A stretch of DNA of 64,000 nucleotides from Alphaproteobacteria bacterium (GTDB taxonomy: Bacteria; Pseudomonadota; Alphaproteobacteria; Rhodospirillales; WMHbin7): contig JADGAX010000002.1 in NCBI GenBank assembly GCA_015231795.1, forward strand, positions 1 through 64,000, given 5' to 3'. Within the stretch, counting starts at the first letter, position 1. The number at the start of each line of letters is the position of its first letter. The position numbers and the translations under genes were made by a program. The notes beneath the pieces were generated by a model. That model was not told the DNA's origin. It ran no database searches and saw nothing but the letters and a program-made list of their open reading frames with translations. Positions 28,733-38,892 of this stretch are shown piece by piece.

Positions 28733-29881
28733 TCAGGCGACGCCCTTGCCCTCATGTTGGTCGTCTTCGATTCCCGCCAACAACCTTGCTTTGGCCAGCG
28801 TTTGGCGCTCGCGAACGCTTTCTGATCGCAATTGGCCGCAGGCGGCCAGGATATCCTGTCCCCTGGGCCTGCGGATGGGGGCGGAATAGCCCTGTTCGAA
28901 CAAATAATCCGAGAAGCGCTTCACACTGTCGAGGGAAGGGGTCTCGAAGGGCGCCCCTGGCCAGGGATTGAAGGGAATCAGATTGAATTTGGCGGGAATG
29001 TCGCCCACCAAGCGCAGCAGCTCCTTGGCGTCGGCCAAACTGTCGTTCAGACCCTTCAACATCAGATATTCGAAAGTGATGCGCCTGGCGTTGGACAGGC
29101 CGGGATAGTTGCGGCACGCCGTCATCAACTGGGCCAGCGGATATTTCTTGTTGATGGGCATGATTTGGTCGCGCAACTCGTCGGTCACGGCATGCAGCGA
29201 TATGGCCAGATTGACCCCGGTCTCCGCGCCCAATCTGGAAATCATCGGCGCCACGCCCGAGGTTGAAACCGTGATGCGCCGCCTGGACATCGCCAGACCT
29301 TCATTGTCCATCAAGATCAGCAGCGCCTTTTTCAAGGCGTCGTAGTTGAACAAAGGCTCGCCCATGCCCATGACGACGATGTTCGAAATCTTGCGCACGG
29401 CGTCGGTGGGCGTTGGCCACTCGCCCAAGGCGTCCCTTGCCGACATGAACTGGCCCAAAATCTCGCGCGCTTCCAGATTGCGCACCAGAAGCTGCGTGCC
29501 GGTGTGGCAAAAGCGGCAGGTCAGCGTGCACCCAACCTGGGTAGAGACGCAAAGTGCGCCGCCTTCTTCGTCCATATCGGGAATATAGACGGTTTCCGCT
29601 TCATTGCCGTCCTCAAAGCCCAGCAGCCATTTGCGCGTTCCATCCACCGATTGCTGATCGCGCGCCACGCCGGGGCGGCCTGCGATGAATCCATCTTGCA
29701 AGCGCTGACGCAAATTCTTGCCCAGGCTGGTCATGGCGGCGAAATCGCTGGCCCCTTGATAATATAGCCAGTGCCAAAGCTGCTTGACGCGGAAAGGCTT
29801 CTCGCCAATCTGCACCAGCAGGGCCGCCAGTTCCTCCCGGTCAAGCCCGATCAAATCTTGCACGCTCGCGTTCTTCGTCAT
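28733..29881 (-). CDS. rlmN: Dual-specificity 23S rRNA/tRNA adenine-C2 methyltransferase
   Basis: Radical SAM enzyme methylating A2503 of 23S rRNA and A37 of some tRNAs. The cluster motif CTLTCRFC and the late cysteine in [10 protein letters not shown], which carries the methyl group, are present, as is [10 protein letters not shown]. About 382 residues from the start at 29881; an in-frame ATG at 29905 is possible and neither has a clear ribosome site. Confidence 0.94.
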   Translation of the reverse strand: MTKNASVQDLIGLDREELAALLVQIGEKPFRVKQLWHWLYYQGASDFAAMTSLGKNLRQRLQDGFIAGRPGVARDQQSVDGTRKWLLGFEDGNEAETVYIPDMDEEGGALCVSTQVGCTLTCRFCHTGTQLLVRNLEAREILGQFMSARDALGEWPTPTDAVRKISNIVVMGMGEPLFNYDALKKALLILMDNEGLAMSRRRITVSTSGVAPMISRLGAETGVNLAISLHAVTDELRDQIMPINKKYPLAQLMTACRNYPGLSNARRITFEYLMLKGLNDSLADAKELLRLVGDIPAKFNLIPFNPWPGAPFETPSLDSVKRFSDYLFEQGYSAPIRRPRGQDILAACGQLRSESVRERQTLAKARLLAGIEDDQHEGKGVA

Positions 29882-29980
29882 GACGGGGATATAGGTGGCA
29901 ACCATGCTGCAGAAAAGAAGAATCGCATGTCATCCCCCGGAATTTACCTAATTAATTCAATGATTCATGATTCGTTCGGC

Positions 29981-30009
29981 TTGGTATTTATTAAGAATTG
30001 TTTTAATAT
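29981..30009 (+). promoter_or_regulatory. Candidate promoter of the OmpA-like lipoprotein gene
   Basis: TTGGTA and TAATAT, each four of six to consensus, are spaced by 17 bp in an AT-rich stretch. The start of transcription would be near 30016, leaving a 5' leader of about 50 nt. Confidence 0.5.
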
Positions 30010-30067
30010 TCAAATTGAAGGCCGAAGAAGCATTCCGAGGCTAAGTTATTCTAAGTTGGGGTTAATC

Positions 30068-30907
30068 ATGAAGTTATCGCGCATTTTGCCGGCTTTCGCC
30101 GGAATGGTTCTGTTGTCGGCCTGCGCCGCCGGAACCAACGACTGGGACACCGCCGGTGTCGCCGCCATGAAGCCGACGGGCAGCGCTTTCAGTCAGGCTC
30201 TGCACAAGCGTTATGTCGAGCGCGCCGCGTTCGAAGTCAAGGAAGGCGACTGGTCGTCGGTGGCTTTCTTCAACAGCCGCGCTCGCATGGCTGGCGAAGG
30301 CAAGGCCGTCGGCGTGCAGCCGGTCGAGCAGCGTTCGCTGAAGGCTGGCGTTGACGAGATCAAGGCCGCCCACGCCAAGCTGACTGCCGCTCTGGCCACC
30401 AATGCGCCGGAAGTCAATCCCGACGCTTGCGCCTTGTCGCAGACCTGGTTCGAACATTGGATGGAACAGCAAGAGGAAGGCCATCAGGCCGACCATATCG
30501 CCATGGCCAAGGACGGCTATATGAAGGCGATTCCGCAGTGCGTCGGCAAGGTCGTCGTCGCTCCGCTGCCCGCCAAGAGCTTCCAGGTCTATTTCGACCT
30601 GAACAAGACCGACATCACCGCCGAGGCGGCCAAGACCATTGCCGACGCAGTGGCCGAAGCCAAGAAGCGCGGTTCCAAGGCGATCCATCTGGTGGGCCAT
30701 GCCGACAATTCCGGCCCCAAGGGCAGCGCCTACAACATGCAGCTGTCGGTCAAGCGCGCCGATGCCGTCAAGGCCGCCATGGTCAAGAAGGGCATCGACG
30801 CCAAGGCCGTCGCCACGGCAGCCAAGGGCGACACGTCGCTTCTGGTTCAGACGCCCGCCGATACGCGCGAGCTTAAGAACCGTCGCGTCGAGATCGTCGT
30901 GCCCTGA
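30068..30907 (+). CDS. OmpA-family outer-membrane lipoprotein
   Basis: A 279-residue lipoprotein: signal peptide with lipobox LLSAC (Cys19), a helical middle region, and a C-terminal OmpA/Pal peptidoglycan-binding domain (VYFDLNKTDIT, HLVGHADNSGPKGSAYNMQLS, NRRVEIVV). It should tie the outer membrane to the cell wall. The start has GGGG 6 bp upstream, and the signal peptide begins there. Monocistronic, closed by a strong terminator. Confidence 0.92.
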   Translation: MKLSRILPAFAGMVLLSACAAGTNDWDTAGVAAMKPTGSAFSQALHKRYVERAAFEVKEGDWSSVAFFNSRARMAGEGKAVGVQPVEQRSLKAGVDEIKAAHAKLTAALATNAPEVNPDACALSQTWFEHWMEQQEEGHQADHIAMAKDGYMKAIPQCVGKVVVAPLPAKSFQVYFDLNKTDITAEAAKTIADAVAEAKKRGSKAIHLVGHADNSGPKGSAYNMQLSVKRADAVKAAMVKKGIDAKAVATAAKGDTSLLVQTPADTRELKNRRVEIVVP

Positions 30908-30930
30908 GGCTTGACGTTATCGCATAAGGA

Positions 30931-30959
30931 AAACGGCGCCTTCGGGCGCCGTTTTTTTG
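30931..30959 (+). terminator. Rho-independent terminator of the OmpA-like gene
   Basis: A 9-bp stem AACGGCGCC/GGCGCCGTT with the stable TTCG loop, followed by seven T. The A residues on the other side let it work for the convergent gene too. Confidence 0.95.
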
Positions 30960-30977
30960 TTTGCCGTGCGAGGCGGA

Positions 30978-31481
30978 TCACTTGACGCCGCAAGCCTTGC
31001 CGATTTCTCGGTAAGCCTCGGGAAAGCCCAAAAGCGAGTAACTGTCGGCGACCGGCTTTCCCTTGGCGGGTGTCGCTTTGACGGTCAGCGTCTTTTCTTT
31101 CAGCATGGCCTTGAGAAAACGCTCGTCGTCGCCGGTTCTGGCCCAGGCCGTGTCGTCACTCGTGTAAAAACTGATGGCGCTTTTGCCCAGTTCCGCCTCA
31201 GCCTCCGATCCGTCCTTTGCGGCAAAGCCCAAGGTGATGCTGGGCACGTTGGCAGCCTTGCCTGGCCCATGCGTGATCATGACATAAGCGCCCTTGCGGC
31301 CCGGCACGTCGCCGACGCTTTTCTTGACCTGGCTGGCGGCATAGCAAACCTTGGCCTGACCGCTGCCATAGCTGTAGGCCTCCCAGTCGCCCGTACGCGA
31401 CAGAAGTTTCGCGGGTTCGGCCCGCAGGGGCGCCGATAGGGCAAGCACGGCAATAGCGGCAATGGGGAACGATTTTCGCAT
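30978..31481 (-). CDS. Secreted IalB-like (invasion-associated locus B) protein
   Basis: A 167-residue exported protein: signal peptide MRKSFPIAAIAVLALSAPLRA and then a beta-rich domain starting GDWEAYSYGSGQAKVCYAAS, the usual opening of alphaproteobacterial IalB-like proteins. The start at 31481 is favoured by the signal peptide and an upstream GAGG. The name is historical; no invasion role is implied in this organism. Confidence 0.75.
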   Translation of the reverse strand: MRKSFPIAAIAVLALSAPLRAEPAKLLSRTGDWEAYSYGSGQAKVCYAASQVKKSVGDVPGRKGAYVMITHGPGKAANVPSITLGFAAKDGSEAEAELGKSAISFYTSDDTAWARTGDDERFLKAMLKEKTLTVKATPAKGKPVADSYSLLGFPEAYREIGKACGVK

Positions 31482-31547
31482 GGCGGCAACCTCGATGAAC
31501 GGGAAGGACCGTCGTCGCACGGCAAGCGGAAAAAAAGCGTTAACCGT

Positions 31548-31937
31548 TCAGCATTCCGTGGCCAGAACGCGCGCCAGATGCGACAGCACGTCTTGATGGC
31601 GCTCGTTGTTGATCATCGAGAAGTTGCGGGCCAGTTCCAGGCACATGCGCTGACGGGCCGACAGGTCGGGATCGCGCTGCTCTTCCAATCCTTCGAAGAA
31701 GAAGCTGACCGTCACGCCCAGCACTTGGGCGATCTCGTAAAGGCGACCCGCCGAAATGCGGTTGATCCCGCGCTCGTATTTGTGCGCTTGCTGATAGGTG
31801 ACGCCAATCAGGTCGGCCATCTGCTGCTGCGAGAAGCCCAGCATGACGCGCCGCTCACGAATGCGCACGCCGACATGGCGATCAATGTCTCCGGCACGGT
31901 TTGCCGGCTTTCCCTGCTTCGGCATTTTCTTGGCCAT
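31548..31937 (-). CDS. XRE-family transcriptional regulator
   Basis: A 129-residue regulator with one Cro/CI-type helix-turn-helix at about 24-78 (VGVRIRERRVMLGFSQQQMADLI, then TYQQAHKYERGINRISAGRLYEIAQ) and a helical tail. This form is widespread in Alphaproteobacteria. An imperfect palindrome lies 57 bp before the start and may mark autoregulation. Confidence 0.88.
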   Translation of the reverse strand: MAKKMPKQGKPANRAGDIDRHVGVRIRERRVMLGFSQQQMADLIGVTYQQAHKYERGINRISAGRLYEIAQVLGVTVSFFFEGLEEQRDPDLSARQRMCLELARNFSMINNERHQDVLSHLARVLATEC

Positions 31938-31993
31938 CTTTCAATTCGTCGACAAAAACCCTGGACAGATTCTTTCTCTGCCCGGAATTAGTA

Positions 31994-32007
31994 CGAACTT
32001 AAGTGCG
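31994..32007 (-). promoter_or_regulatory. Candidate operator/promoter before the XRE regulator
   Basis: The palindrome CGAACTTAAGTGCG (one mismatched pair) falls inside the spacer of a possible minus-strand promoter, TTGCCT-17 bp-TACTAA. A repressor bound there would block the regulator's own gene. Evidence is symmetry and position only. Confidence 0.4.
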
Positions 32008-32136
32008 AAAAGGCAATCCGACTTACCGGTTATTTCCATGGGTATCATGTTCTACTTTGAATAGACAACTCAAACTCGCTCGCTTGTGGACGGCTGGCAA
32101 CAGCCGCTGTTTAGACTTCTTCTAAATAAAATTGGT

Positions 32137-32697
32137 TTAGACGGTTACATCCAGCCTGGACAGGTCGTCGAAGGCGCCGAACCCCATCAACACCCCGGAC
32201 TCGGTCACCAGTTGCGGCTCGGTCACGGGGGGCGGACGGCCGTCGCCGCGCTTTTGAACCGAACCATAGGCGAGGCTGGCTTCCAGGCTTTTGCCCTGGC
32301 GCGCTTCGAGGCTGGTTTCGTCTTCTTGTCCGCTTTCCTCGGCCAATTGCTGCGTCGAAAAACCGACGGCGGCGAACAACGATCGGCGATCGTTCTGCAC
32401 CAGATCCGCCGCCTCGCGCAGGAAGGACGGAAAGCTATCGTCGGGCGAAGCGGAATCTGATTTTTGCGCGCTGTCCGCCGCCGTCGCCCGCCCGCTTTTC
32501 CTAGCCCGCCCGCCAACTGCGGACAGATCGTCGCCGGGCTTTGGCGCATCGTTGGCGGCAAAGCCGCTCCCGCCGGCGACAAAGGGCCGGGGAAGAAAGG
32601 AGGCGGCTGAATCCTGACGGCGCTTCTCGTCGCCCGAGCCACGTTGCAGTTCGACAACGCGGGATGTCGCCTGGGTTGAAAGGGGATCGATAACCAC
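32137..32697 (-). CDS. Low-complexity hypothetical protein
   Basis: A 186-residue frame rich in Ser, Ala, Asp and Arg, with no signal peptide or membrane helix; the middle looks disordered, and only the last 35 residues seem ordered. The given start is GTG with poor ribosome-site spacing. The frame stays open 60 bp further upstream with sensible residues (IDLHFAWDPR) but without a standard start codon, so the true N-terminus is unclear. No family recognised. Confidence 0.5.
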   Translation of the reverse strand: MVIDPLSTQATSRVVELQRGSGDEKRRQDSAASFLPRPFVAGGSGFAANDAPKPGDDLSAVGGRARKSGRATAADSAQKSDSASPDDSFPSFLREAADLVQNDRRSLFAAVGFSTQQLAEESGQEDETSLEARQGKSLEASLAYGSVQKRGDGRPPPVTEPQLVTESGVLMGFGAFDDLSRLDVTV

Positions 32698-32830
32698 CCT
32701 TGGGTCCCACGCAAAATGCAGATCAATTAACCAAACCGAAATAAGATGTTAACAGAAATTCAAGCGCTCTTCCAGCATTAAGCAAGCCAGCGGACTTGGC
32801 GGCGGGCCGATCAAAGCCTATCCTTCGCGC

Positions 32831-33997
32831 ATGAAGCTGGACCCTGCCATCGCCGACCTGCTGCCGGAAATGACCGCTTGGCGGCGCGATTTTCATGCCC
32901 ATCCCGAAACGGCCTATCAAGAGCGACGCACCGCCGGACGGGTGGCCGAACTGCTGGCCTCGTTCGGATGCCTTGTCACCACCGGCTTGGCGGGCACCGG
33001 GGTCGTAGGCAGCTTGCCGGGCAAAGGGCAGCGCGCCGTCATGCTGCGCGCCGACATGGACGGGCTGGCGCTCGACGAAGCGCCTTCCAAACGCCCGCAT
33101 CACTCGCGTCATCAGGGGCGCATGCATGGCTGCGGCCATGACGGCCATATGGCCATGCTGCTGGGGGCCGCGAAATGCCTGTCGGCCCGCAAGAATCCAG
33201 ACGCGACCGTGCATTTTTTGTTTCAACCCGCCGAGGAAAACGAGGCGGGTGCCAGAAAACTGGTCGAAGAGGGGTTGTTCAGCCGCTTTCCGACCGACGC
33301 CATCTTTGGCCTGCACAACTGGCCCGGTCTGCCCGCCGGTAAAATGGCCGTCCGCGAGGGCCCCATGATGGCCGCCTGCGATCTGTTGGAAATCACCCTG
33401 CATGGAAAAGGCGGCCATGCGGCCATGCCCCATCAGACCCAAGATGTGGTGTTGTGCGCCGCCCAAATTGTTGCCGCCCTACAAGGGTTGGTCGCCCGCG
33501 AAATAGATCCCCTGGATTCCGCCGTAGTCAGCATTACGCAGATCGAGGCGGGCAAGACCTGGAACGTCATGCCAAACCAAGCCCTGCTGCGCGGCACGGT
33601 CAGGGCCTTGAAGCCCGAAACCCGCGCCTTCCTCGAGCGGCGCGTTCACGAAATCGTTTCCGCCCTTGCCTTGGCGGCTGGCCAGCAAGCCGATATCGTC
33701 TATGACCGGCGCTATCCCCCCACCATCAACGCCAAGGGTCCGGCAGACTTGGCGGCCCGCGCCGCCGCTTCGATCCTAGGCGAAGAGGAAGTGCTGACCA
33801 ACCTGCCGCCATCGATGGGGGCCGAGGATTTCGCCTTTTTGTTGGCCGAAAGGCCCGGCGCCTATGCTTGGCTGGGAGCGGGCGCAGACGGCGCTTTCGG
33901 ATTGCATCATCCGGCCTATGACTTCAACGATGCTGTTTTGCCCATCGGCGCAAGCTGGTGGCTGAGAATTGTCGATCAATTTCAAACGGTCGAATAA
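32831..33997 (+). CDS. M20-family amidohydrolase (hippurate hydrolase-like)
   Basis: A 388-residue metallo-aminoacylase of the M20D group, which hydrolyses N-acyl amino acids or related amides. Metal-binding segments GCGHDGHMAMLLGAA, PAEENEAGA, and the late DFAFLLAERPGAY are in place. Monocistronic. Substrate unknown. Confidence 0.92.
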   Translation: MKLDPAIADLLPEMTAWRRDFHAHPETAYQERRTAGRVAELLASFGCLVTTGLAGTGVVGSLPGKGQRAVMLRADMDGLALDEAPSKRPHHSRHQGRMHGCGHDGHMAMLLGAAKCLSARKNPDATVHFLFQPAEENEAGARKLVEEGLFSRFPTDAIFGLHNWPGLPAGKMAVREGPMMAACDLLEITLHGKGGHAAMPHQTQDVVLCAAQIVAALQGLVAREIDPLDSAVVSITQIEAGKTWNVMPNQALLRGTVRALKPETRAFLERRVHEIVSALALAAGQQADIVYDRRYPPTINAKGPADLAARAAASILGEEEVLTNLPPSMGAEDFAFLLAERPGAYAWLGAGADGAFGLHHPAYDFNDAVLPIGASWWLRIVDQFQTVE

Positions 33998-34143
33998 CCG
34001 GCTTTGCAAGCGTATCCCGCATATGCAGATAATCATATGCTTACGAAATCTTGCGCTGCGTGAATTTTTTCCGCCATCGCCCAGAAACCTTGCAGGCGCT
34101 GTCAAAGGGTTTAAGATCGCTGACGGCAAAGAGATATTTTGAA

Positions 34144-36915
34144 ATGCATCGCGTCTCACAGCATATGGGGGCCATTCTGCTGGCGGGGGTCTACGCCCTG
34201 TCCGGCTTGCTGTGGATTTTCTACAGCGATCAGTATTTCGCCAAGCTCGCCGACGACGCCTACGAGCTGACCAATTACCAGACCTACAAAGGCTGGGGAT
34301 ATATCGCGGTCACCACGCTGATCGTCTACTGCCTGATTCGCCTAGCGCAAATTCATCAGACGCGCTTGCAAGACAAGTCCAAGAGCATCGACGCCATTCA
34401 AGACACGTTGAGCGAAGCCAGCCGGGTCATCATCAAGACGCGCGACATGGCCGAGCTGTTTCAAGAACTCTGCCAAATCGCCATCGACAAAGGCGGCTAT
34501 CAGCTGGCCTGGATCGGGCGCACCGACGAAGCCCGCCAGAGGATCGACATCGTGGCGACGGCGGGCGGCGACGCCTCGCTTGCCCGCAAGTTGGAACTGG
34601 AGCTGAACCCCGTCAATTCGCCCCCCAGCCCCATAATCGCGGCCTTGTTGCAAGGATGCCTCTTTCGCTGCGACGACTTCAAAAAGGAAAGCTGCGACGT
34701 CGATTGGCGAAAATCAGCCATCGACCTCGGTTACCGCTCCTTATTGGCTCTGCCGGTCAATGTCTCGGGGGAACTTCGGGCCGCACTTACCCTTTATTCC
34801 AGCAAGCCGCACGCCTTCGACGATGTCGAGACGCAGTTTCTGGAAACCATGGCCACCGATCTGGGCATGGCCATCAGCCATGCCGAAGACGAACAGCGAT
34901 GGATCTTGGCCCTGGAAGGGGCCGGGCATGGCGTGTGGGACGCCAATCTGCAAACCCGCAAGACCTTCTACTCCCGCCTATGGAAAGAGAATCTGGGCTA
35001 TGCCGATCACGAGATCGGCAACGATATGACCGAGTGGGTAAGCCGTATTCACCCCGACGACCTGTCCGCCTGCCTGGGTAAAGTCGAAAAGCTGGAAACC
35101 AAGCAATCGAAGACGTTTCAGGGCGAGTATCGGTTGCGTTGCAAGGACGGAACCTATCGATGGATCCGCGCCCAGGGCACGGTCTTTTCCTACACGTCCG
35201 ACGGCAGGCCGGCGCGCGTCGTCGGTACCGATACCGACATTACTGATGCCAAAAGCCGTGAGCGCATCTTCTTCGAGGCGCAGAAGGTCGCGCGCGTCGG
35301 CAGCTATACCTACGACGCTCGAAACGACCTGTGGACAAGCACCGATATCCTGGATGAAATCTTCGGCATCGATCAGAATTACCTTCGCGGAGCGGAAGGC
35401 TGGCTGTCGATCGTGCGCCCGGATCAGCGGGAAAGCATGCGCGCCTATCTGCATGACGTGCTGCACCGCCACCAGATCTTCGACAGGGATTACCCGATCA
35501 TCCGCATGGGAGACGGCGTCGAACGCTGGGTCCATGGATTGGGTGAGGTCGAAGTTGACGAGCAAGGCGCGCCGCTGCGCATGCTGGGCACCATCCAAGA
35601 CATCACGGAGCGTCGCAAGAACAATCTGATGCTGCGCGGTCGCTTGGAACTGTCACAACTGGCCCAGCAAGGCAAGGTCGAAGAGCTGCTGCGCGCCACT
35701 TTGGACATGGCCGAAGACCTAACCGGCAGCAAAATAGGCTTCTTCCATTTCGTCAACGAGGACCATGAGAACTTGACCCTTCAGGCATGGTCTTCCAATA
35801 CGCTGGCCCATATGTGCAAGGCCGAAGGACAGGGCGCTCATTATCCAGTCAGCCAGGCTGGCGTGTGGGCCGACTGCGTCAAGACGAAGGCCCCCATCAT
35901 CCACAACGACTATGCCAGCCTGCCCAACAAGCGGGGCATGCCCGAAGGACATGCCAAGGTCGAGCGCGAGCTGACCGTGCCGGTCGTTCGCCAGGGCCGC
36001 GTGGTGGCCATCGCGGGCGTCGGCAACAAGCTGACCGACTACAGCCAGAGCGACGCCGCCATCGTGCAAGAGATGGCGGGCTTTGTCATGGATTTGGTGT
36101 CCAACATCGAGGCCGAGAAGTCCCTACGCCAAAGCGAGGCGCAACTGCGCAAGACCACCGAGAACCTGCAAGCCGCAGTGGACAATCTGACCCAGTTGAA
36201 CACCGAAATTGAACGTTTCGCCTTCATCGCCTCGCACGATCTGCAAGAGCCGCTGCGCAACATCACCACCTACACCCAACTGATCGACCGCAAGTACCGC
36301 GACAAGATCGGGCCCGAGGGCAAGGAGTATTTCGATCTGGTGGTCGGCGGCGCCAAGCGCATGTACGCCCTGATCAACGACTTGCTGACCTATTCGCGCA
36401 CCGCCGTCACCACGCACCCGCCGCATCTGATCTCATCCGCGCAGGCCTGCAGGGCAGCGATCGAGAATCTGTACAGCGCCATCAAGGAGTGCGCCGCCGA
36501 CCTTGAAATCGGCGACTTGCCCAGCGTCGTCGCCGATGAAGTGCAGATGATGCAATTGTTCCAAAATCTGATCGCCAACGCCATCAAGTTCCGCCATCCC
36601 AGCCGAACAGTCAAAATTTCGGTGGCCGCCAAACAGACCGACGAATTCCTTGAATTCTCCGTCGCCGACAACGGCATCGGCTTCAATCCCGAGGAACAGG
36701 ACGTTTTCGAACTGTTCCGCCGGGTTCACGCCAATCGCGGCTATCCCGGCACCGGCGTAGGCTTGGCCATCTGCAAGCGCATCGTGCTGCGCAATGGCGG
36801 GCGCATCTGGGCGGAATCGCAATTGGGCAAGGGCAGCGTTTTCCGCTTTACCTTGCCGCTGACGCAGAACACCGGACTGAGCGTCCCCAAATCCGTCAGC
36901 GAAGCGACTGTCTGA
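34144..36915 (+). CDS. Multi-sensor membrane histidine kinase (GAF-PAS-PAS-GAF)
   Basis: About 923 residues from the start at 34144. Two membrane helices (about 10-30 and 55-75) flank a short periplasmic loop. Then follow a GAF domain (about 95-240), two PAS domains with PAC ends (DGTYRWIRAQGTVF; WVHGLGEVEVDEQGAPLRML), a second GAF (about 520-680), a HisKA box (FIASHDLQEPLRNITTYTQ) and an HATPase domain (DNGIGF, GTGVGLAIC). The ligands of its sensors are unknown. It converges on and overlaps the PfkB-type gene by 20 bp. No partner regulator is adjacent. Confidence 0.9.
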   Translation: MHRVSQHMGAILLAGVYALSGLLWIFYSDQYFAKLADDAYELTNYQTYKGWGYIAVTTLIVYCLIRLAQIHQTRLQDKSKSIDAIQDTLSEASRVIIKTRDMAELFQELCQIAIDKGGYQLAWIGRTDEARQRIDIVATAGGDASLARKLELELNPVNSPPSPIIAALLQGCLFRCDDFKKESCDVDWRKSAIDLGYRSLLALPVNVSGELRAALTLYSSKPHAFDDVETQFLETMATDLGMAISHAEDEQRWILALEGAGHGVWDANLQTRKTFYSRLWKENLGYADHEIGNDMTEWVSRIHPDDLSACLGKVEKLETKQSKTFQGEYRLRCKDGTYRWIRAQGTVFSYTSDGRPARVVGTDTDITDAKSRERIFFEAQKVARVGSYTYDARNDLWTSTDILDEIFGIDQNYLRGAEGWLSIVRPDQRESMRAYLHDVLHRHQIFDRDYPIIRMGDGVERWVHGLGEVEVDEQGAPLRMLGTIQDITERRKNNLMLRGRLELSQLAQQGKVEELLRATLDMAEDLTGSKIGFFHFVNEDHENLTLQAWSSNTLAHMCKAEGQGAHYPVSQAGVWADCVKTKAPIIHNDYASLPNKRGMPEGHAKVERELTVPVVRQGRVVAIAGVGNKLTDYSQSDAAIVQEMAGFVMDLVSNIEAEKSLRQSEAQLRKTTENLQAAVDNLTQLNTEIERFAFIASHDLQEPLRNITTYTQLIDRKYRDKIGPEGKEYFDLVVGGAKRMYALINDLLTYSRTAVTTHPPHLISSAQACRAAIENLYSAIKECAADLEIGDLPSVVADEVQMMQLFQNLIANAIKFRHPSRTVKISVAAKQTDEFLEFSVADNGIGFNPEEQDVFELFRRVHANRGYPGTGVGLAICKRIVLRNGGRIWAESQLGKGSVFRFTLPLTQNTGLSVPKSVSEATV

Positions 36916-38827
36916 ACATACCGGCCAGCATTTCGTCGATCCGAAAGATCAACTGTTCGGTCATTTCCTTGTAGAATTCCTCAAGATTGGTCGCCCTGGC
37001 GTGGCTGAAACGCACCTGCGGGCCGATATGCTCGACCACATATTCCCGCAATTGCTGGCGCACGATCTCCTGGCCCTGCTCTTTCGTCACACCCCATTGG
37101 CGGGCGTGCCAAGCGATGCGCTCGTCTACATTTTCGGTGGCGAAATGCCAGAATTTGATGTCGCCGAACAACTCGGCAAAATCCTCGCTGGACAGAATCT
37201 CGATGGCTTCCCACAAGCCAACGCGAAGCAGATAAACGCCGTCCGGTCCGCTCAGGTCGCTAAGCAGCACGCCGTTTCTGGGTTCGTCCTCTTGGTTGCC
37301 CACCGCCTTGCAAAACACGCCTCGCTCCACCATGCCGTCCAGTTCGGCCCGGTCGGCGTAATGCAGCCATGTCTTGCCCCTGGCCGCCGGATTGGTGGAA
37401 ATCCTGGGCACGATGCGCACCAGGGGCGACAAGGGATAGGCGTCGGTGCGCATCATTTCGCCCAGCCGCCACAAAGCCGCCGCCGCGCCAGTGACATGCG
37501 GCTGGGTGGGATCGGCCGGATCGCCGCCCAACAGCAGCACCAGCACCCGCTTGGCAGGGCCGCGCGGCGCAACGGTCGAGGGACGGATCTGGCTGCGCGT
37601 GCGGTCGAAGGTTTGGCGCTGAGCCACCAGCGGGCCTCCGGCGCGCGCCTTGGCAAGTGCCGCCACCACGTAATCTAAATCCTCGGCCGTCAGATTGGGC
37701 CTGGAGCGCTGAAAGACGATGCCCGCCACGTAGTGGGCGAAATTGGCCGCCTCGTTCAGTTTGAAACGTTCAGGGTTCGACAGGAAATAGGCGGCCACCG
37801 CGGCGGCGAAACTGTCGCCGCAGCCGGTATCCTCGTGCACCTTGGGATCGACCTGCACCACGTTTTCGTGGATCAACGGCGAATAGACGAAATCCACCTG
37901 TCCGCCCCTGGCCTTGCGGGCCAGACTGGCTCCCCGGGCGCCATCGGTGATCACGACATGCCAAGCCCCCAGCTCCAGGGTGCGCCGACTGATTTCGCGG
38001 GCCACCATCTTGCGCAATTCCGAAGCGTCCTGGTGATGTTTGCGCAGGGCCTCGAAGCCGAAGAATCCCGCCGCCTCGGCCAGATTGAAACTGACCACGT
38101 CGACGACCGACAGAAAATCGCGATATTCGGTGAACAACTGTTTCAGTTGATTGCCGCCCACCAGCCAGAACACTTTCAAGGACGGATTGCCCAGCTTCAT
38201 GCGGCGCACCAGATCGAATTTGTGGGAATCGACCGGCTCCTGGCCGATGAAGATATAGGCGTTGCGCTGGCCGTAGAAGTCCTGCTCGATCTTGAAAGGA
38301 TCGATCTGGGCGCGGTCCCAGCTTGGCCCTTTCTCGGTCAGGATCAGCTTGGCGAATCCCTCGTCCTTTAAGATCAGCGAGGTTCTAGAGCGCCCCGGCA
38401 CCGGCTTGGCGTCGAATTGCTGGGCGGTATCCGCCCAGGACAGGTGCTCGATGGGCGGCACATGGGCTTCCTTGCCAAAAGCCTCCAGCAGCACTTTCAT
38501 GTCGCTGGCCAAGTTCAACAAGCCGCCGCCGGGCATGCGCGCCACTTCGCCGACGGACTGATCGTCAAACGTCAGCTCCTCGCCCGTCGACCCGTCGATC
38601 ATGACCCGCCAGCCAGCATCCGTCCTTTCGATGCTTTCCACCGGCACCTTGACGGCGTCGGGAGACTGTTTGCGCAGGCGCTCAAGCGCCGGGCGCAGAT
38701 CATGGGCCACTTTGGCTGCGAACAAATCAACCGTCTGCGACCACAGCAAGGAGATGGCCACCACCTCGCGCTTGCGGTTGATGTGCGAGATCGCCTCTTC
38801 GCGCTTGGCTACCTGTGGATCGGACAT
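36896..38827 (-). CDS. PfkB-type sugar kinase with a large unrecognised C-terminal domain
   Basis: A 643-residue protein. Residues about 90-395 read as a PfkB/ribokinase-fold kinase: substrate-side GGGLLNLASDM, and the signature DTGCGDSF (333-340) with the catalytic Asp338; the usual Ala before Gly-Asp is Cys. Residues about 425-643 form a second half that I do not recognise, with GGDPADPTQPHVTGAAAALW and a charged, helical C-terminus. The N-terminal 80 residues are also extra. Start at 38827 has a GGGGGGA ribosome site. Confidence 0.8.
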   Translation of the reverse strand: MSDPQVAKREEAISHINRKREVVAISLLWSQTVDLFAAKVAHDLRPALERLRKQSPDAVKVPVESIERTDAGWRVMIDGSTGEELTFDDQSVGEVARMPGGGLLNLASDMKVLLEAFGKEAHVPPIEHLSWADTAQQFDAKPVPGRSRTSLILKDEGFAKLILTEKGPSWDRAQIDPFKIEQDFYGQRNAYIFIGQEPVDSHKFDLVRRMKLGNPSLKVFWLVGGNQLKQLFTEYRDFLSVVDVVSFNLAEAAGFFGFEALRKHHQDASELRKMVAREISRRTLELGAWHVVITDGARGASLARKARGGQVDFVYSPLIHENVVQVDPKVHEDTGCGDSFAAAVAAYFLSNPERFKLNEAANFAHYVAGIVFQRSRPNLTAEDLDYVVAALAKARAGGPLVAQRQTFDRTRSQIRPSTVAPRGPAKRVLVLLLGGDPADPTQPHVTGAAAALWRLGEMMRTDAYPLSPLVRIVPRISTNPAARGKTWLHYADRAELDGMVERGVFCKAVGNQEDEPRNGVLLSDLSGPDGVYLLRVGLWEAIEILSSEDFAELFGDIKFWHFATENVDERIAWHARQWGVTKEQGQEIVRQQLREYVVEHIGPQVRFSHARATNLEEFYKEMTEQLIFRIDEMLAGMFRQSLR

Positions 38828-38892
38828 GTTTCCCCCCGCCCTGTCTTCTAGAAACCTTAGAATAAGTCCATCTTCTTGCAAAGACGCTCATT

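Noticed and set aside
32086-32460. 124-codon plus-strand frame
   Set aside because: Overlaps the minus-strand hypothetical gene; no ribosome site, and composition is shadow-like.
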